A stretch of 64,000 bases of DNA from positions 2,480,001-2,544,000 of the forward strand of contig OZ250159.1 of the NCBI GenBank assembly GCA_965237785.1. Direction: 5' to 3'. This DNA comes from UBA6522 sp965237785. Its GTDB lineage: Bacteria > Pseudomonadota > Gammaproteobacteria > Steroidobacterales > Rariloculaceae. The position numbers and the translations under genes were made by a program. Positions 26,958 through 36,023 of the stretch are shown one piece after another (position 1 is the stretch's first letter; each line of letters starts with the position of its first letter). Below the pieces are notes generated by a model. It made no database searches. It worked only from the letters and a program-made list of their open reading frames with translations, and was not told the origin of the DNA.

Positions 26958-27047
26958 ATGAGGGAGTTAGCGAAGAATACACAGCGCATCGCCTTTATGC
27001 CTGGGTTCTGCAATCTGCTCAACGCCGGTCGCTACGCGCCGGGCTGA
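26958..27047 (+). CDS. Possible 29-residue ORF after the membrane peptide
   Basis: ATG with AAGGA about 9 bases upstream (inside the preceding ORF's last codons). Starts MRELAKNTQRIAF. Nothing recognisable; included only because of the Shine-Dalgarno and the 4-base gap to the preceding ORF. Confidence 0.2.
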   Translation: MRELAKNTQRIAFMPGFCNLLNAGRYAPG

Positions 27048-27177
27048 TCCCGGGGTCAATCCGCCCGAGAACCACCGGGCGGCCGTAGCGCATGGTTGCA
27101 TGGAAGCAATCCCGGTCTGCATTCCCTGCGCGTCAACGCTACAGCGCCCGCAACGGGTTGTCGGTAAGAGATTCCCG

Positions 27178-28320
27178 CTAAGGCCGGTAACTGGCTACCG
27201 GCGGCAAGTAGGAGCCGGTGCGTTCCGCCGGCTGCTCCTCGGCGACCACCGGGAGTACCAGGGTGCCGATTCCGTCGATGCTCGCCTGGATGGTCTCTCC
27301 GGGCTGCAGGAAGCGCTGCTCGCCGCGCACCGCCGTGCCGGCGCCGGTACCGCCGGAGGTGCCGTTGTTGAGCACATCGCCAGGGTACATGGTGATGATC
27401 GAGGTGCCGTACTCGATGAGTTCATAGATGGAATGGATCATGTCGCCGGGGCCGGCGCGCTGCATGACCTCACCATCCACCTCCAGCACCTGCTCCAGGC
27501 GCTCCATGGGGTCGCCATAGAATTCCTTGGGAACGATCCACGGTCCCAGCGGCGCGAAGGTGTCGTGACCTTTGCCCACCAGCCAGTCCGAACCCGGCCG
27601 TGAATTCGGCGGGCGTCCGCCGCGATCGGAAATGTCCAGGCTCACCATGTAACCGAAAATATAGTCCTGGGCATCGTCTGCCGACACGTACTTCGCGGTA
27701 CGCCCGATCACCGTGGCCAATTCCACTTCCCAGTCGATGCGATCGCGCCCGTAGGGCAGCACCACCGAGTCACCGTTGCCGATCACGGCGCCCTCGGTGG
27801 GCTTGATGAACAGGTAGGGGATGCCCCGTTCGGCCCGCCGCCGCTCCGCCGCCGCGCGCTGACCCTCCGGCGTATTTGACTCTTCCACGTGGCTGTAGAA
27901 GTTGACCGCCGCATTGAGCATCTTGCCGGGCACCAGCGGCGCCAGCGTACGTACATCGTCCACATCGTGAACGAAGTCGGCCCGGTTTCCTCCGCTCAGG
28001 CGGTCATTGGCGACCAGATAGTTGACGATTTCGTACAAGCGGTATTTGAGGCCGTAATCGTAACGGGCGATAAGATCGCGCATACCCGCGGGCATGGGGA
28101 TATCCACATATTCCACATGTTGTTCGAGGGCCCGGTTGGCGGCATTGAGTTCGACGATCAACTCGTCGCGCAAGACGATGCCGATGCGCGAATCGCCCTC
28201 GCCGGTGACTTCGAAAGTCCCCAGCTTGAACGGTTCCGCGCTGGTCATCGCGGATTGCGCCCACACGGATGCGGAGCCCGCGAGTGCCACGGCCGCTACA
28301 AGAGTCAGGATGCGTTTCAT
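27178..28320 (-). CDS. Exported fumarylacetoacetate hydrolase (FAH) family protein
   Basis: 380 residues with a clear Sec signal (MKRILTLVAAVALAGSASVW, cleaved after the following Ala). The FAH fold follows: FYSHVEESNTPEG, WEVELATVIGRTAKYV with the metal-binding Glu pair, GYMVSLDISDRGG with the Asp, KGHDTFAPLGPWIVP and NNGTSGGTGAG. FAH proteins hydrolyse or decarboxylate diketo acids in the cytoplasm; a periplasmic one is uncommon. GGGGAA is 5 bases before the ATG, which decides the start. No catabolic partner genes adjoin. Confidence 0.88.
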   Translation of the reverse strand: MKRILTLVAAVALAGSASVWAQSAMTSAEPFKLGTFEVTGEGDSRIGIVLRDELIVELNAANRALEQHVEYVDIPMPAGMRDLIARYDYGLKYRLYEIVNYLVANDRLSGGNRADFVHDVDDVRTLAPLVPGKMLNAAVNFYSHVEESNTPEGQRAAAERRRAERGIPYLFIKPTEGAVIGNGDSVVLPYGRDRIDWEVELATVIGRTAKYVSADDAQDYIFGYMVSLDISDRGGRPPNSRPGSDWLVGKGHDTFAPLGPWIVPKEFYGDPMERLEQVLEVDGEVMQRAGPGDMIHSIYELIEYGTSIITMYPGDVLNNGTSGGTGAGTAVRGEQRFLQPGETIQASIDGIGTLVLPVVAEEQPAERTGSYLPPVASYRP

Positions 28321-28482
28321 GTTATTCCCCGATTCGATGAATTGGTTTAATCGTTCTGTCCCGAATGTCCGGCCCTCCCGTGGCGCACGCAAATCACCGC
28401 GACAGGCGGCGGGCATCGATCCATTCCGGCCGATTACTGTCGCCGCTGACACGCGATGTGTCAAGCAGAATCAGGCGGTGTG

Positions 28483-29730
28483 TCAATTCCGAACGGCGCC
28501 GCGCAAGGCCGTGACATCGGCTCCGCTCGGCGCCTGGAACACGGTCAACCCGAAATCCCGGCACTGGGCCAGAACATGGTCGAAGATATCCGCTTGTATG
28601 CCTTCGTACGCCGCCCATTCGGTGGTATTCGTAAAGCAGTAGATCTCGATGGGAATGCCCTTCTCGCCCGCCTGAAGCTGGCGCACCAGGAGCGTCATGC
28701 CACGATGAATCCGCGGATGGTGTTGCAGGTAATTGAACAGGTAGGCTCTGAACGTGCCGAGATTGGTGAGCCGGCGGAGGTTCACATTGGCCGTCTCCGG
28801 GATGGCCAGGGCAGCATTGTACGCGGCCAATTCAGAGCGCTTGCGTTCGACGTAGTCACGCAGGAGTGTAAAGCGCGTGAATTTCTCCACTTCGTCTTCC
28901 GTCAGGAATCGCACCGAACTGGCATCGATATGGATGGATCGCTTGATGCGGCGTCCGCCGGAATCCTCCATGCCGCGCCAGTTCCTGAACGATTCGCTGA
29001 TCAGTTTGTGGGTCGGGATGGTGGTGATCGTCTTGTCCCAGTTCTGCACCTTGATGGTATGCAGCGCGATGTCCACCACATCGCCGTCGGCGTTGTACTG
29101 CGGCATTTCGATCCAGTCGCCGACTCGAACCATGTCCAGGCCGGTCAGTTGGATACTGGCGACGAGCGACAGGATCGTATCCCTGAAGACCAGCAGCACG
29201 ATCGCGGTCATGGCGCCAAAGCCGGTCAACAAGACCAGCGGGGATGTCGCCATCAGCGCCGAGACGACGAATATGGCTCCCAGTATGTAAACGACGATCT
29301 GGGCAACCTGCACGAAGCCCTTGATCGGCCGGTCCCTGGCGATCGGATACGTGTCGTAGATCGCGGTGCCGGCGCTCAGCAACGCGCCCACCGCGAGCGT
29401 AATCGCCAGAGCCAGGCAGGCCAGCGCCACATTGGCGATGATCTGGGACAGCGATTCGCCGAGACCGGGCAACCAGGCGACGCCGAGATATACGACGAGC
29501 GCCGGCACGCCCTGCGCCAGCCGTGTGAAGACCCCGTGTTCGAGGATGATGTCATCCCACTGCTGCCCGCTACGCGCGGCCAGGGCTTGCAGGACGTTGA
29601 CCACCCGGCGTTTGATGAACAAATTAAGAAGGAGACCCACCAACAGCAGCGCGGCGACCCCGCCGGCGGCCCGCACAAGGTCGGGAAGTCCGAGCAACCA
29701 GCCCGACAGGCTACCAAGCATTTCGCTCAT
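28483..29730 (-). CDS. MscS-family mechanosensitive channel (YbdG-like)
   Basis: 415 residues: several N-terminal membrane spans, the pore-lining helix region GFGAMTAIVLLVFRDTILSL, and the MscS beta domain VRVGDWIEMPQYNADGDVVD with VQNWDKTITTIPTHKLISES. The large C-terminal part beginning NWRGMEDSGGRRIKRSIHID places it with YbdG/MscM. Last gene of the oxidase operon; its ATG overlaps the preceding stop (ATGA). Confidence 0.92.
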   Translation of the reverse strand: MSEMLGSLSGWLLGLPDLVRAAGGVAALLLVGLLLNLFIKRRVVNVLQALAARSGQQWDDIILEHGVFTRLAQGVPALVVYLGVAWLPGLGESLSQIIANVALACLALAITLAVGALLSAGTAIYDTYPIARDRPIKGFVQVAQIVVYILGAIFVVSALMATSPLVLLTGFGAMTAIVLLVFRDTILSLVASIQLTGLDMVRVGDWIEMPQYNADGDVVDIALHTIKVQNWDKTITTIPTHKLISESFRNWRGMEDSGGRRIKRSIHIDASSVRFLTEDEVEKFTRFTLLRDYVERKRSELAAYNAALAIPETANVNLRRLTNLGTFRAYLFNYLQHHPRIHRGMTLLVRQLQAGEKGIPIEIYCFTNTTEWAAYEGIQADIFDHVLAQCRDFGLTVFQAPSGADVTALRGAVRN

Positions 29731-30386
29731 GGTGCCGCGGCGCTTACGTGCCGACCAGCCTGACGACAACGCATCGATGTAGTTAGCGAGGCCGCCGACT
29801 TTCGATCCGGGGAGCTTGCGAATTCGCCGAAGAAAACCGGGATCACCCAGGTGATGCTGAGGGCGATGGCTACCACGATCAATCCTCTGCCAAGCCAGAT
29901 CTGATCGGTCAGGAGATAGTTGTTGCAGAATCGATCCGGCGATATGAGATACAACCAGCCGAGTCGAAACAGCATGGACAGAAACTCGATCTTGACGACG
30001 CCGCGTGCAATGGGATGCAGCTTCGACCAGCTCCAGGCCAATGGCATACCCGCGAGCACAACCAATGACACGTACTTGGCGCCTGCGATCCACTCGCTGG
30101 TGAGCGAACCATCCAGCCAGCGGGGAATCATCCAGAAGGCGATGGCAAAACTCACCAGCAGGATGCCGGGAATTCCACCGCCGTTAACCGCCGTCAGGAC
30201 GTTCCGGATCCGTGGCTCGAACCGCTGACCAAGCACAAAACCGATCGCGACGAGTATGGGGATCTGAACCAGAACGTGTCCCGGCATCGTCGCGGCCAGC
30301 CACGCACCCACTGGTGTTGCGGCGATGGCGACAAAGGCCGCCGCTGCAAGCACCAACTCGACATCGAGTCGCGCCGATCGCCGCAT
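29727..30386 (-). CDS. Uncharacterised integral membrane protein in the oxidase operon
   Basis: About 219 residues with roughly six hydrophobic stretches (LVLAAAAFVAIAATPVGAWL, IPILVAIGFVLGQ, GIPGILLVSFAIAFWMIP, YVSLVVLAGMPLAWSW, LIVVAIALSITWVIPVFF). No family recognised. Its ATG overlaps the SCO stop (TGATG) and its stop overlaps MscS. The setting suggests a part in oxidase assembly or in coping with membrane stress, which is inference. Confidence 0.7.
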   Translation of the reverse strand: MRRSARLDVELVLAAAAFVAIAATPVGAWLAATMPGHVLVQIPILVAIGFVLGQRFEPRIRNVLTAVNGGGIPGILLVSFAIAFWMIPRWLDGSLTSEWIAGAKYVSLVVLAGMPLAWSWSKLHPIARGVVKIEFLSMLFRLGWLYLISPDRFCNNYLLTDQIWLGRGLIVVAIALSITWVIPVFFGEFASSPDRKSAASLTTSMRCRQAGRHVSAAAP

Positions 30387-31006
30387 CACGACGTACCCTC
30401 CAACCGGCGATGGATGGCGTTGAAGAGCGCGGCGCGGTCGTCCACGTCAACGATCTCGACCACCCGGCCGTCATCGATCAGGTAGAACGCGGCGTTGTGC
30501 ACGAAACCGACCCTCGGTTCGGGAATGACCACGACACCGAGTGTCTCCAGCATCTCCCGCAGGTGTTCATCGTCGATGAATCGTGCCGCGCGCCAGTGGG
30601 GTTCGACCGCGCCGTATCGGACCAGGTAATTGTTGAGTGCCTGGTCGTCGTCGTTGGCTGGATCGAAGGTCACGCTCACGAGTTCGACGTCATCGAGCCA
30701 GTCAAACGTGGCGAGTTCACCCTGTAACTGCCGAAACTCCACGCCCATGGCCTGGCACACGGTGGGGCAACGCGTGTAGATCATGTCGACGACGGTCAGA
30801 CGCGTGGCCCCTCCTGCCAGCACGAACTCCCTGCCTCGGGAATCGCGAAGCCGATGGTCGGGAAGCGGCCTCGGATTCTCCAATACGGACTGGCGCCGGG
30901 CGCTCTCGGCGGTCCATAGGGTCCAGCCGTCGGTCGCCATGGCCAGCGAGCAGAAGCCGGCCACCAGGATGCAAATGGTGGCCGCCAGTGACGGCCACCG
31001 GTTCAT
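30386..31006 (-). CDS. SCO1/SenC-type copper chaperone
   Basis: 206 residues with a signal peptide or anchor (ATICILVAGFCSLAMA). The copper motif is TRCPTVCQAMG (C-x3-C) with the third ligand in FVHNAAFYLI. SCO proteins deliver copper to, or reduce, the CuA site of oxidase subunit II. It overlaps the oxidase subunit I gene by four bases, so its client is plain. Confidence 0.9.
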   Translation of the reverse strand: MNRWPSLAATICILVAGFCSLAMATDGWTLWTAESARRQSVLENPRPLPDHRLRDSRGREFVLAGGATRLTVVDMIYTRCPTVCQAMGVEFRQLQGELATFDWLDDVELVSVTFDPANDDDQALNNYLVRYGAVEPHWRAARFIDDEHLREMLETLGVVVIPEPRVGFVHNAAFYLIDDGRVVEIVDVDDRAALFNAIHRRLEGTS

Positions 31007-32448
31007 GCGGTTCGCACGTGCTTCATGCTGGTCAGGAATCGCAGCGCAAAGACCAATGCCGCCACCGACACAATCGCCGCGAAGATCGACGAAGCCTGAC
31101 TGAAGCCGATCCACTCCGGCAAATGCGCTGCCCAGCGCCGCGGAATGGAGTTGTAGCCGCTCATCAGTAGTTCGAACGAGAACAGGAAGCCGGCCCCCAC
31201 GTACAGCCAGAAGGCGATGCTGTCGAGCGTGCGCTTCTCCGAAACCTGGTTGCTGAAGTAGTACATGAAGCCGAACAGCATGGCGACCAGACCGAGGATC
31301 AGGTACATGTGGAAATGGCCCGGAACCCACATGGTGTTATGCATGACGTGATTGACCGCGATGGTGCCGTCGATGATGGCCGGCACCACGCCGACGCTCC
31401 AGCCGAACATCGACAGGAACAGCAGGCTCGACACCATGTCCCACTTGATGCCGCTGCGGTGCACGATGGTGAGCGCACCCCAGCCGGTGACCACCAGGAT
31501 CGGGAATCCGCTCATGTACGACACGACCTGCCCGATCACCAGCGTCCAGGTCGGCATGACGAAGTCCATCAGCAGGTGGTGCGGGTAGACCGCCATGACC
31601 ATGATCGTGGACGCCGTCCACGCGGCGAGAAAGACCCGATTCACTTTCCACGGCCGCTTCGTGTATTCGGGCAGGATCTCGTAGACCGCCACCACGGCCT
31701 GATAGATGGTCGCGTTGATAAAGACATGACCGAAGAAATAGGTCAGGTTCTTCGTAAGTAGCGGGTCGACGGCGAACGCCGGCACGAACAGGTTGACCAG
31801 GATCAGCGTCAGCACCACTGCGCCGGACAGGATGCCGGCGATGTTGATGATCAGGACCATGGTAGCGGCGACGACCGTGGCCGGCGGCGGTTCCTCCGTA
31901 CTGCCACCGAACAACTGCGGCCATCCCAGGCTGCGGCCGAGCGAGCCGTACCTGGAGATAATGGCGCGCGCGAAATCAAGGTACAGCAGCAGGAAGCCCA
32001 CGCCGATCGACAACAGGCCGAACAGGTAGCAGGCGGCGCCGGGCGCGCCCCAGCCGCTCAACTGGTTCGAGGGCAGCGGAAACAGGAACGTCCATCCACC
32101 CCCGTAGCCGCCGAGAAAAATGCCGCCGAGAATGAGGACGACGCCGAGCAGGAAGAAGCCGAGATTGGCCCAGAGGATGCCCACGGTCAGCGATACATAG
32201 CGCCGCAGGAAATACCAGATGACGGCGCTGGCCGCGAGGCCCGAGATGCCCACCATGCCGGCGCCGTGCGCCGTCATCACCTGGTAGAACAGATTCGGTG
32301 TCATGCCGAGCCAGGTCGCCTGCGTCAATCGCATGATGAGGCCCAACAGCATCATCAGTACAAAGACGAGGGCGCTGATGCCGAGGTAGGCGAGAAGTCC
32401 CGTGCGAGCGGAGGACGAGAGCGGTGCGGTTGTCGTATTTTCAGCCAC
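31003..32448 (-). CDS. Haem-copper oxidase subunit I, B-type
   Basis: 481 residues, about 12 membrane spans. Haem and CuB ligands can be seen: MTAHGAGMVG (low-spin haem), FFGHVFINATIYQAVVAVYE with LPEY (CuB His and cross-linked Tyr region), VYPHHLLMD (two CuB His) and TMWVPGHFHMYLILG (both haem His). The ATIYQAVVAVYEILPEY variant and short length fit B (ba3-like) oxidases rather than A-type. It reduces oxygen with electrons from CuA of subunit II. Confidence 0.9.
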   Translation of the reverse strand: MAENTTTAPLSSSARTGLLAYLGISALVFVLMMLLGLIMRLTQATWLGMTPNLFYQVMTAHGAGMVGISGLAASAVIWYFLRRYVSLTVGILWANLGFFLLGVVLILGGIFLGGYGGGWTFLFPLPSNQLSGWGAPGAACYLFGLLSIGVGFLLLYLDFARAIISRYGSLGRSLGWPQLFGGSTEEPPPATVVAATMVLIINIAGILSGAVVLTLILVNLFVPAFAVDPLLTKNLTYFFGHVFINATIYQAVVAVYEILPEYTKRPWKVNRVFLAAWTASTIMVMAVYPHHLLMDFVMPTWTLVIGQVVSYMSGFPILVVTGWGALTIVHRSGIKWDMVSSLLFLSMFGWSVGVVPAIIDGTIAVNHVMHNTMWVPGHFHMYLILGLVAMLFGFMYYFSNQVSEKRTLDSIAFWLYVGAGFLFSFELLMSGYNSIPRRWAAHLPEWIGFSQASSIFAAIVSVAALVFALRFLTSMKHVRTA

Positions 32449-32450
32449 TG

Positions 32451-33005
32451 TTATTCTCCTTCATCGCCGGCCGCGCCATCTTCGCCAACCGTCAACCGGC
32501 TGAGCATGATGTGGTGCGCGAGGCCGCAATATTCCATGCAAAGCAGGCTGTAGGCGCCCGGCCGGTCCAGGGTGACCTGCAGCGAATTCACGTATCCGGG
32601 CATGGCCTGGGTCTGTCCGATCATTCGCATGTCGGGGTCGTATACGCCGAGCCCGTGATTGACGTCGAATGCACTAACGTTGAATACCACGGTGTCACCG
32701 ACCTCGACTTCGGCTTCGCTCAGTAGCCACAGCCACTGGCGGCCTTCGACATCGATCGTCACGGCGTCGGCGGGGGCGTTCCCCCGGGTTGCGGCGTAGG
32801 GCAGGTCCAGGGTCGTGATGACGGTGATCAGTACGCCGGCGACGATCATCGTCCAGAATACCTTGGCGCGCAGACTGAACGATTTTTCCTGCACCGGCGA
32901 ATATTCGACCGCTTGCCTGCCGGCATTCATCGCCACAAACGCAAACGTTCCGGTGACCACCAGCATAAACACGATTGTCACCACGAAGACTGTGTACTGA
33001 ACCAT
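32451..33005 (-). CDS. Cytochrome c oxidase subunit II, CuA-containing
   Basis: 184 residues. Two N-terminal hydrophobic segments (FVVTIVFMLVVTGTFAFVA and IVAGVLITVITTLDL), then a cupredoxin domain with all CuA ligands: FDVNHGLGVYD, and CMEYCGLAHHIM (C-x3-C, H, M). First gene of the five-gene oxidase operon. GAGGGAG precedes the ATG. Confidence 0.93.
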   Translation of the reverse strand: MVQYTVFVVTIVFMLVVTGTFAFVAMNAGRQAVEYSPVQEKSFSLRAKVFWTMIVAGVLITVITTLDLPYAATRGNAPADAVTIDVEGRQWLWLLSEAEVEVGDTVVFNVSAFDVNHGLGVYDPDMRMIGQTQAMPGYVNSLQVTLDRPGAYSLLCMEYCGLAHHIMLSRLTVGEDGAAGDEGE

Positions 33006-33202
33006 TAACGCTCCCTCATTTGTTAGCCTTATACATGTAAGTCATATGAATATTTGCAGGAAGCCGGCAGCGAGTCAAGCAACCTAAATCCGTGCTGCGA
33101 AACGGAATTTATTCAGTAGAATATGTATTCGATTTCCATGTTTAAGCCAGATCGCCATAGTGCGCGTTTCCGGCGGCAACTTCGGCACTGTGAGACCCGG
33201 CC
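33006..33202. promoter_or_regulatory. Divergent promoter region between oxidase and FNT operons
   Basis: 197 bases, AT-richer than the surrounding genes, with catgtaagtcatatg and tagaatatgtattcg segments that could hold -10 elements for both directions. The shared region suggests joint control of oxygen and nitrite-related functions; no operator is certain. Confidence 0.4.
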
Positions 33203-33985
33203 ATGTACCAGGATACGATCGACCACTTCGGTAATCTGGCGCAAGAGAAAGCCGCGTTGCTTGCCGAGTCGCCGCTGGCCTTTGCCGTGGGATCGCTCAT
33301 GGCCGGCGCTTACGTGGGCATTGGCATCATCCTGATTTTTTCCGTGGGCGGTACGCTCGATCCGGCATGGCAGAAGCTCGTCATGGGGGTTTCTTTCGGC
33401 ATCGCGCTCACGCTCGTGGTCTTTGCCGGTTCGGAACTTTTCACCGGGCACACCATGTACATGGTCTTCGGCTGTCTGAGGCGCCAAACCACCCTGGGCG
33501 ACCTCGGCAGGGTCTGGGTGGTGTCATGGGTCTTCAACCTGCTCGGGTCCGTCGGGCTGGCGGCGTTGTTCGCCGCCGGCGGCGGCGGCGTGCTTCTGAC
33601 GGACGGGTCGACGCTACTCCACGATATCGCGGCATTCAAGATGAATTCGTCCATTGCGGCGCTGGTCGCGAGGGCCACGCTCTGCAATTGGCTGGTTTGC
33701 CTGGCGTTGTGGATGGCGGGACGAACCGCGAGCGATACCACCAAGGCAATCGTCATTTTCTGGTGCCTGTTTGCCTTTATCGCCAGCGGCTTTGAACACA
33801 GTGTCGCCAACATGACGCTCCTGGCGATCGCGCTGCTGGGCGATCATCCGGATACGATCAGCATCGCCGGCATGGCGTACAATCTGGTCTGGGTCACCGT
33901 CGGCAACATCATCGGCGGCAGTGTCCTCATGGGGCTCGGCTACTGGTACGCGACCAACGGCCGGCGATCGATCGAGACAACCTGA
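33203..33985 (+). CDS. Formate/nitrite transporter (FNT) family channel, NirC-like
   Basis: 260 residues with six membrane spans. FNT hallmarks: ESPLAFAVGSLMAGAYVGIG, FAGSELFTGHTMYMVFG, NWLVCLALWMAG, and FIASGFEHSVANMTLL with the central His, then GNIIGGSVLMG. Channels of this family pass nitrite, formate or hydrosulfide across the inner membrane. Divergent from the oxidase operon and followed by a SCO gene. Confidence 0.92.
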   Translation: MYQDTIDHFGNLAQEKAALLAESPLAFAVGSLMAGAYVGIGIILIFSVGGTLDPAWQKLVMGVSFGIALTLVVFAGSELFTGHTMYMVFGCLRRQTTLGDLGRVWVVSWVFNLLGSVGLAALFAAGGGGVLLTDGSTLLHDIAAFKMNSSIAALVARATLCNWLVCLALWMAGRTASDTTKAIVIFWCLFAFIASGFEHSVANMTLLAIALLGDHPDTISIAGMAYNLVWVTVGNIIGGSVLMGLGYWYATNGRRSIETT

Positions 33986-34016
33986 TCCGCGCAGCGCAAT
34001 TCATCCGCTTACGACC

Positions 34017-34598
34017 ATGAACGCATCTCCCGCAGCAAAAACAGCGCTTCTGTTCTTCGTCATTCTCGGGATTATCGCGACTTCGTTCGCTATCGCGGTG
34101 TGGCGTTACGAAGACAACTCGCGCGTGCAATTCCGGCTCACCGACCACTCCGGGCAAGCGGTCACGCAGGATCAGTTGGGCGGCCGGCATCTGATGGTGT
34201 TTTTCGGTTTCACGAGTTGCGTCGACATATGTCCAATCCAGATGGCCAAGCTGACCCAGGTGATGGCCGAACTCGATCGAAGCGGGCACGGTTTGCGCAT
34301 CACCCCTGTATTCATCTCCGTCGACCCCGAGCGCGATTCGCCGGAGAAGGTGGCGACGTACCTCGAACACTTCGACGAGCGCTTTGTGGGGCTAACCGGT
34401 TCCCGGCCGGCGCTCGAGGCGGCCGCCGATTCGTTCAGAACCCTGCTGGAGGATCTGCCGGCCGAGCGGCCGGACGGCTACCAGATCACGCACTCCTCCA
34501 TGGTCTTCATCGTCGACCCCTTCGGCCGCATCGTCGACTTCCTGCCGGGAACGGGCGGCCACGTCGCCATGGCCGACAAGATTCGCGAGATCGTCTGA
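34017..34598 (+). CDS. Second SCO1/SenC family protein
   Basis: 193 residues. N-terminal anchor (ALLFFVILGIIATSFAIAVW), thioredoxin-like fold with the copper motif TSCVDICPIQM (C-x3-C) and the His in ITHSSMVFIVD; VFISVDPERDSPE is typical. It shares only general family features with the SCO at 30386-31006, so it is not a recent duplicate. Follows the FNT gene by 31 bases. Confidence 0.9.
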   Translation: MNASPAAKTALLFFVILGIIATSFAIAVWRYEDNSRVQFRLTDHSGQAVTQDQLGGRHLMVFFGFTSCVDICPIQMAKLTQVMAELDRSGHGLRITPVFISVDPERDSPEKVATYLEHFDERFVGLTGSRPALEAAADSFRTLLEDLPAERPDGYQITHSSMVFIVDPFGRIVDFLPGTGGHVAMADKIREIV

Positions 34599-34760
34599 TC
34601 CGCATTGTTCTCCCATACCGATCGGGCGTGCCGAGGCATCAAGGCGCGGGGCCGCGAACCGAAGCGGCCGTCGGCGCCGGGAGATTTTGGCGCTACACAG
34701 GTAGAATCCACGCTCGGAGGCCGCAGTAGCAGATCGCTGAGAAATGCGGGCTAACACACC

Positions 34761-35564
34761 ATGGTCAATCCAGTCGACAACAACCTCGCCCTGTTCTGCG
34801 ATTTTGAAAATATCGCCCTCGGGGTCCGCGACGCGCGCTACGCGAAGTTCGACATCAACCGGATCCTCGAGCGCCTGCTGGTCAAGGGCAGCATTGTCGT
34901 CAAGAAAGCGTATTGCGACTGGGGACGCTACAAGGACTTCAAGGCGGTGATGCACGAGGCCAATTTCGAACTCATCGACATTCCACACCTGCGCCAATCC
35001 GGCAAGAACTCGGCCGATATCCGCATGGTGGTCGATGCGCTGGACCTGTGTTACACCAAGTCCCACGTCAATACCTTTGTCATCATCAGCGGCGATTCGG
35101 ATTTTTCGCCGCTGGTCAGCAAGCTGCGCGAGAATGCAAAGACCGCGATCGGTGTGGGGGTCAAGAACTCCACGTCGGACCTGTTGATCAATACCTGCGA
35201 CGAGTTCATCTTCTACGACGATCTCATTCGCGAGAAGGAAAAGCGCGCGAAGTCGAGCGCACCCGCGGCCAGAAAGAAAAATACCAGGACCAAGAGGGAC
35301 GATCGCATGCAGGAGGGTATCGACCTCACGCTGGAGACCGCGGAGGCCCTCCACGCCGAGCGCGGCGACGAGGAAAAACTCTGGGGCTCCATGGTCAAAC
35401 AGGCATTGAAGCGCCGCCGACCCGGCTTCAACGAGAGCTACTACGGTTTCGATTCGTTCAGCCGCTTGCTCGAGGAGGCCCGCGACCGGGGACAGATGGT
35501 GCTGGAGCTTGACGAGCGCTCCGGCGGTTACATTATCCGCGAGGTGAGCCTGGCAACGTCATGA
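34761..35564 (+). CDS. NYN-domain RNase-like protein with C-terminal OST-HTH (LOTUS) domain
   Basis: 267 residues. The NYN (PIN-like) domain opens NLALFCDFENIALGV, with KKAYCDWGRYKDF, GKNSADIRMVVDALDL and FVIISGDSDFSPLVSKL giving the conserved Asp cluster. A Lys/Arg-rich linker (~170-190) leads to an OST-HTH-like domain (GSMVKQALKRRRPGFNESYY, then GFDSFSRLLEEA). Such LabA/DUF88 proteins are thought to be RNA-degrading or RNA-regulating. It overlaps the next gene by four bases. Confidence 0.9.
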   Translation: MVNPVDNNLALFCDFENIALGVRDARYAKFDINRILERLLVKGSIVVKKAYCDWGRYKDFKAVMHEANFELIDIPHLRQSGKNSADIRMVVDALDLCYTKSHVNTFVIISGDSDFSPLVSKLRENAKTAIGVGVKNSTSDLLINTCDEFIFYDDLIREKEKRAKSSAPAARKKNTRTKRDDRMQEGIDLTLETAEALHAERGDEEKLWGSMVKQALKRRRPGFNESYYGFDSFSRLLEEARDRGQMVLELDERSGGYIIREVSLATS

Positions 35565-36007
35565 CCGCATTCGCTACCACCAAACGGCTGACCGCGCAGG
35601 GGGCGAAGACCATGATGGACGCGGCCACCTCCGAGGCCGGCGCCATGGGATTTGCGGTAACGATCGCGATTGTGGATTCCGGTGGCCACCTGCTGCTGCT
35701 GGAGCGCATGGACGGCGGACGTTTCCATACGGTCCACTCGTCTCTCACCAAGGCGGCCTGCGCCGCGTCCAACCGCCGACCAACGACGACCCGCGGGGCC
35801 GAGGGACAGCATCTGGATCTGCTGCACGCGGTGGGCCTGAGTCTGGCGGCCGGGCCGGAACGCTGGACCGCCATGGAAGGCGGGTATCCCATCATGGTGG
35901 ACGGCGAATGCGTGGGCGCCATCGGCGTCGCCGGCGCGACCTGGGAAGAGGACCAGCGCATTGCCGAAGTCGCGCTGAACGCCGTCGGCGCCTCGCCGCC
36001 GGGTTAG
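35561..36007 (+). CDS. GlcG/HbpS family heme-binding protein
   Basis: 148 residues covering one GlcG/HbpS domain: GAMGFAVTIAIVDSGGHLLL, LLERMDGGRFHTV, GYPIMVDGECVGAIGVAGA and QRIAEVAL. The family includes heme-degrading or heme-sensing proteins and orphan subunits near tricarboxylate transporters. Here it lies directly before tctC, a frequent neighbour. Confidence 0.85.
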   Translation: MTAFATTKRLTAQGAKTMMDAATSEAGAMGFAVTIAIVDSGGHLLLLERMDGGRFHTVHSSLTKAACAASNRRPTTTRGAEGQHLDLLHAVGLSLAAGPERWTAMEGGYPIMVDGECVGAIGVAGATWEEDQRIAEVALNAVGASPPG

Positions 36008-36023
36008 CGAGGGTCTTGCCGTG

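Noticed and set aside
28456..29763. Plus-strand frame opposite MscS in the oxidase operon
   Set aside because: Charged, motif-free translation; antisense to a clear MscS protein.
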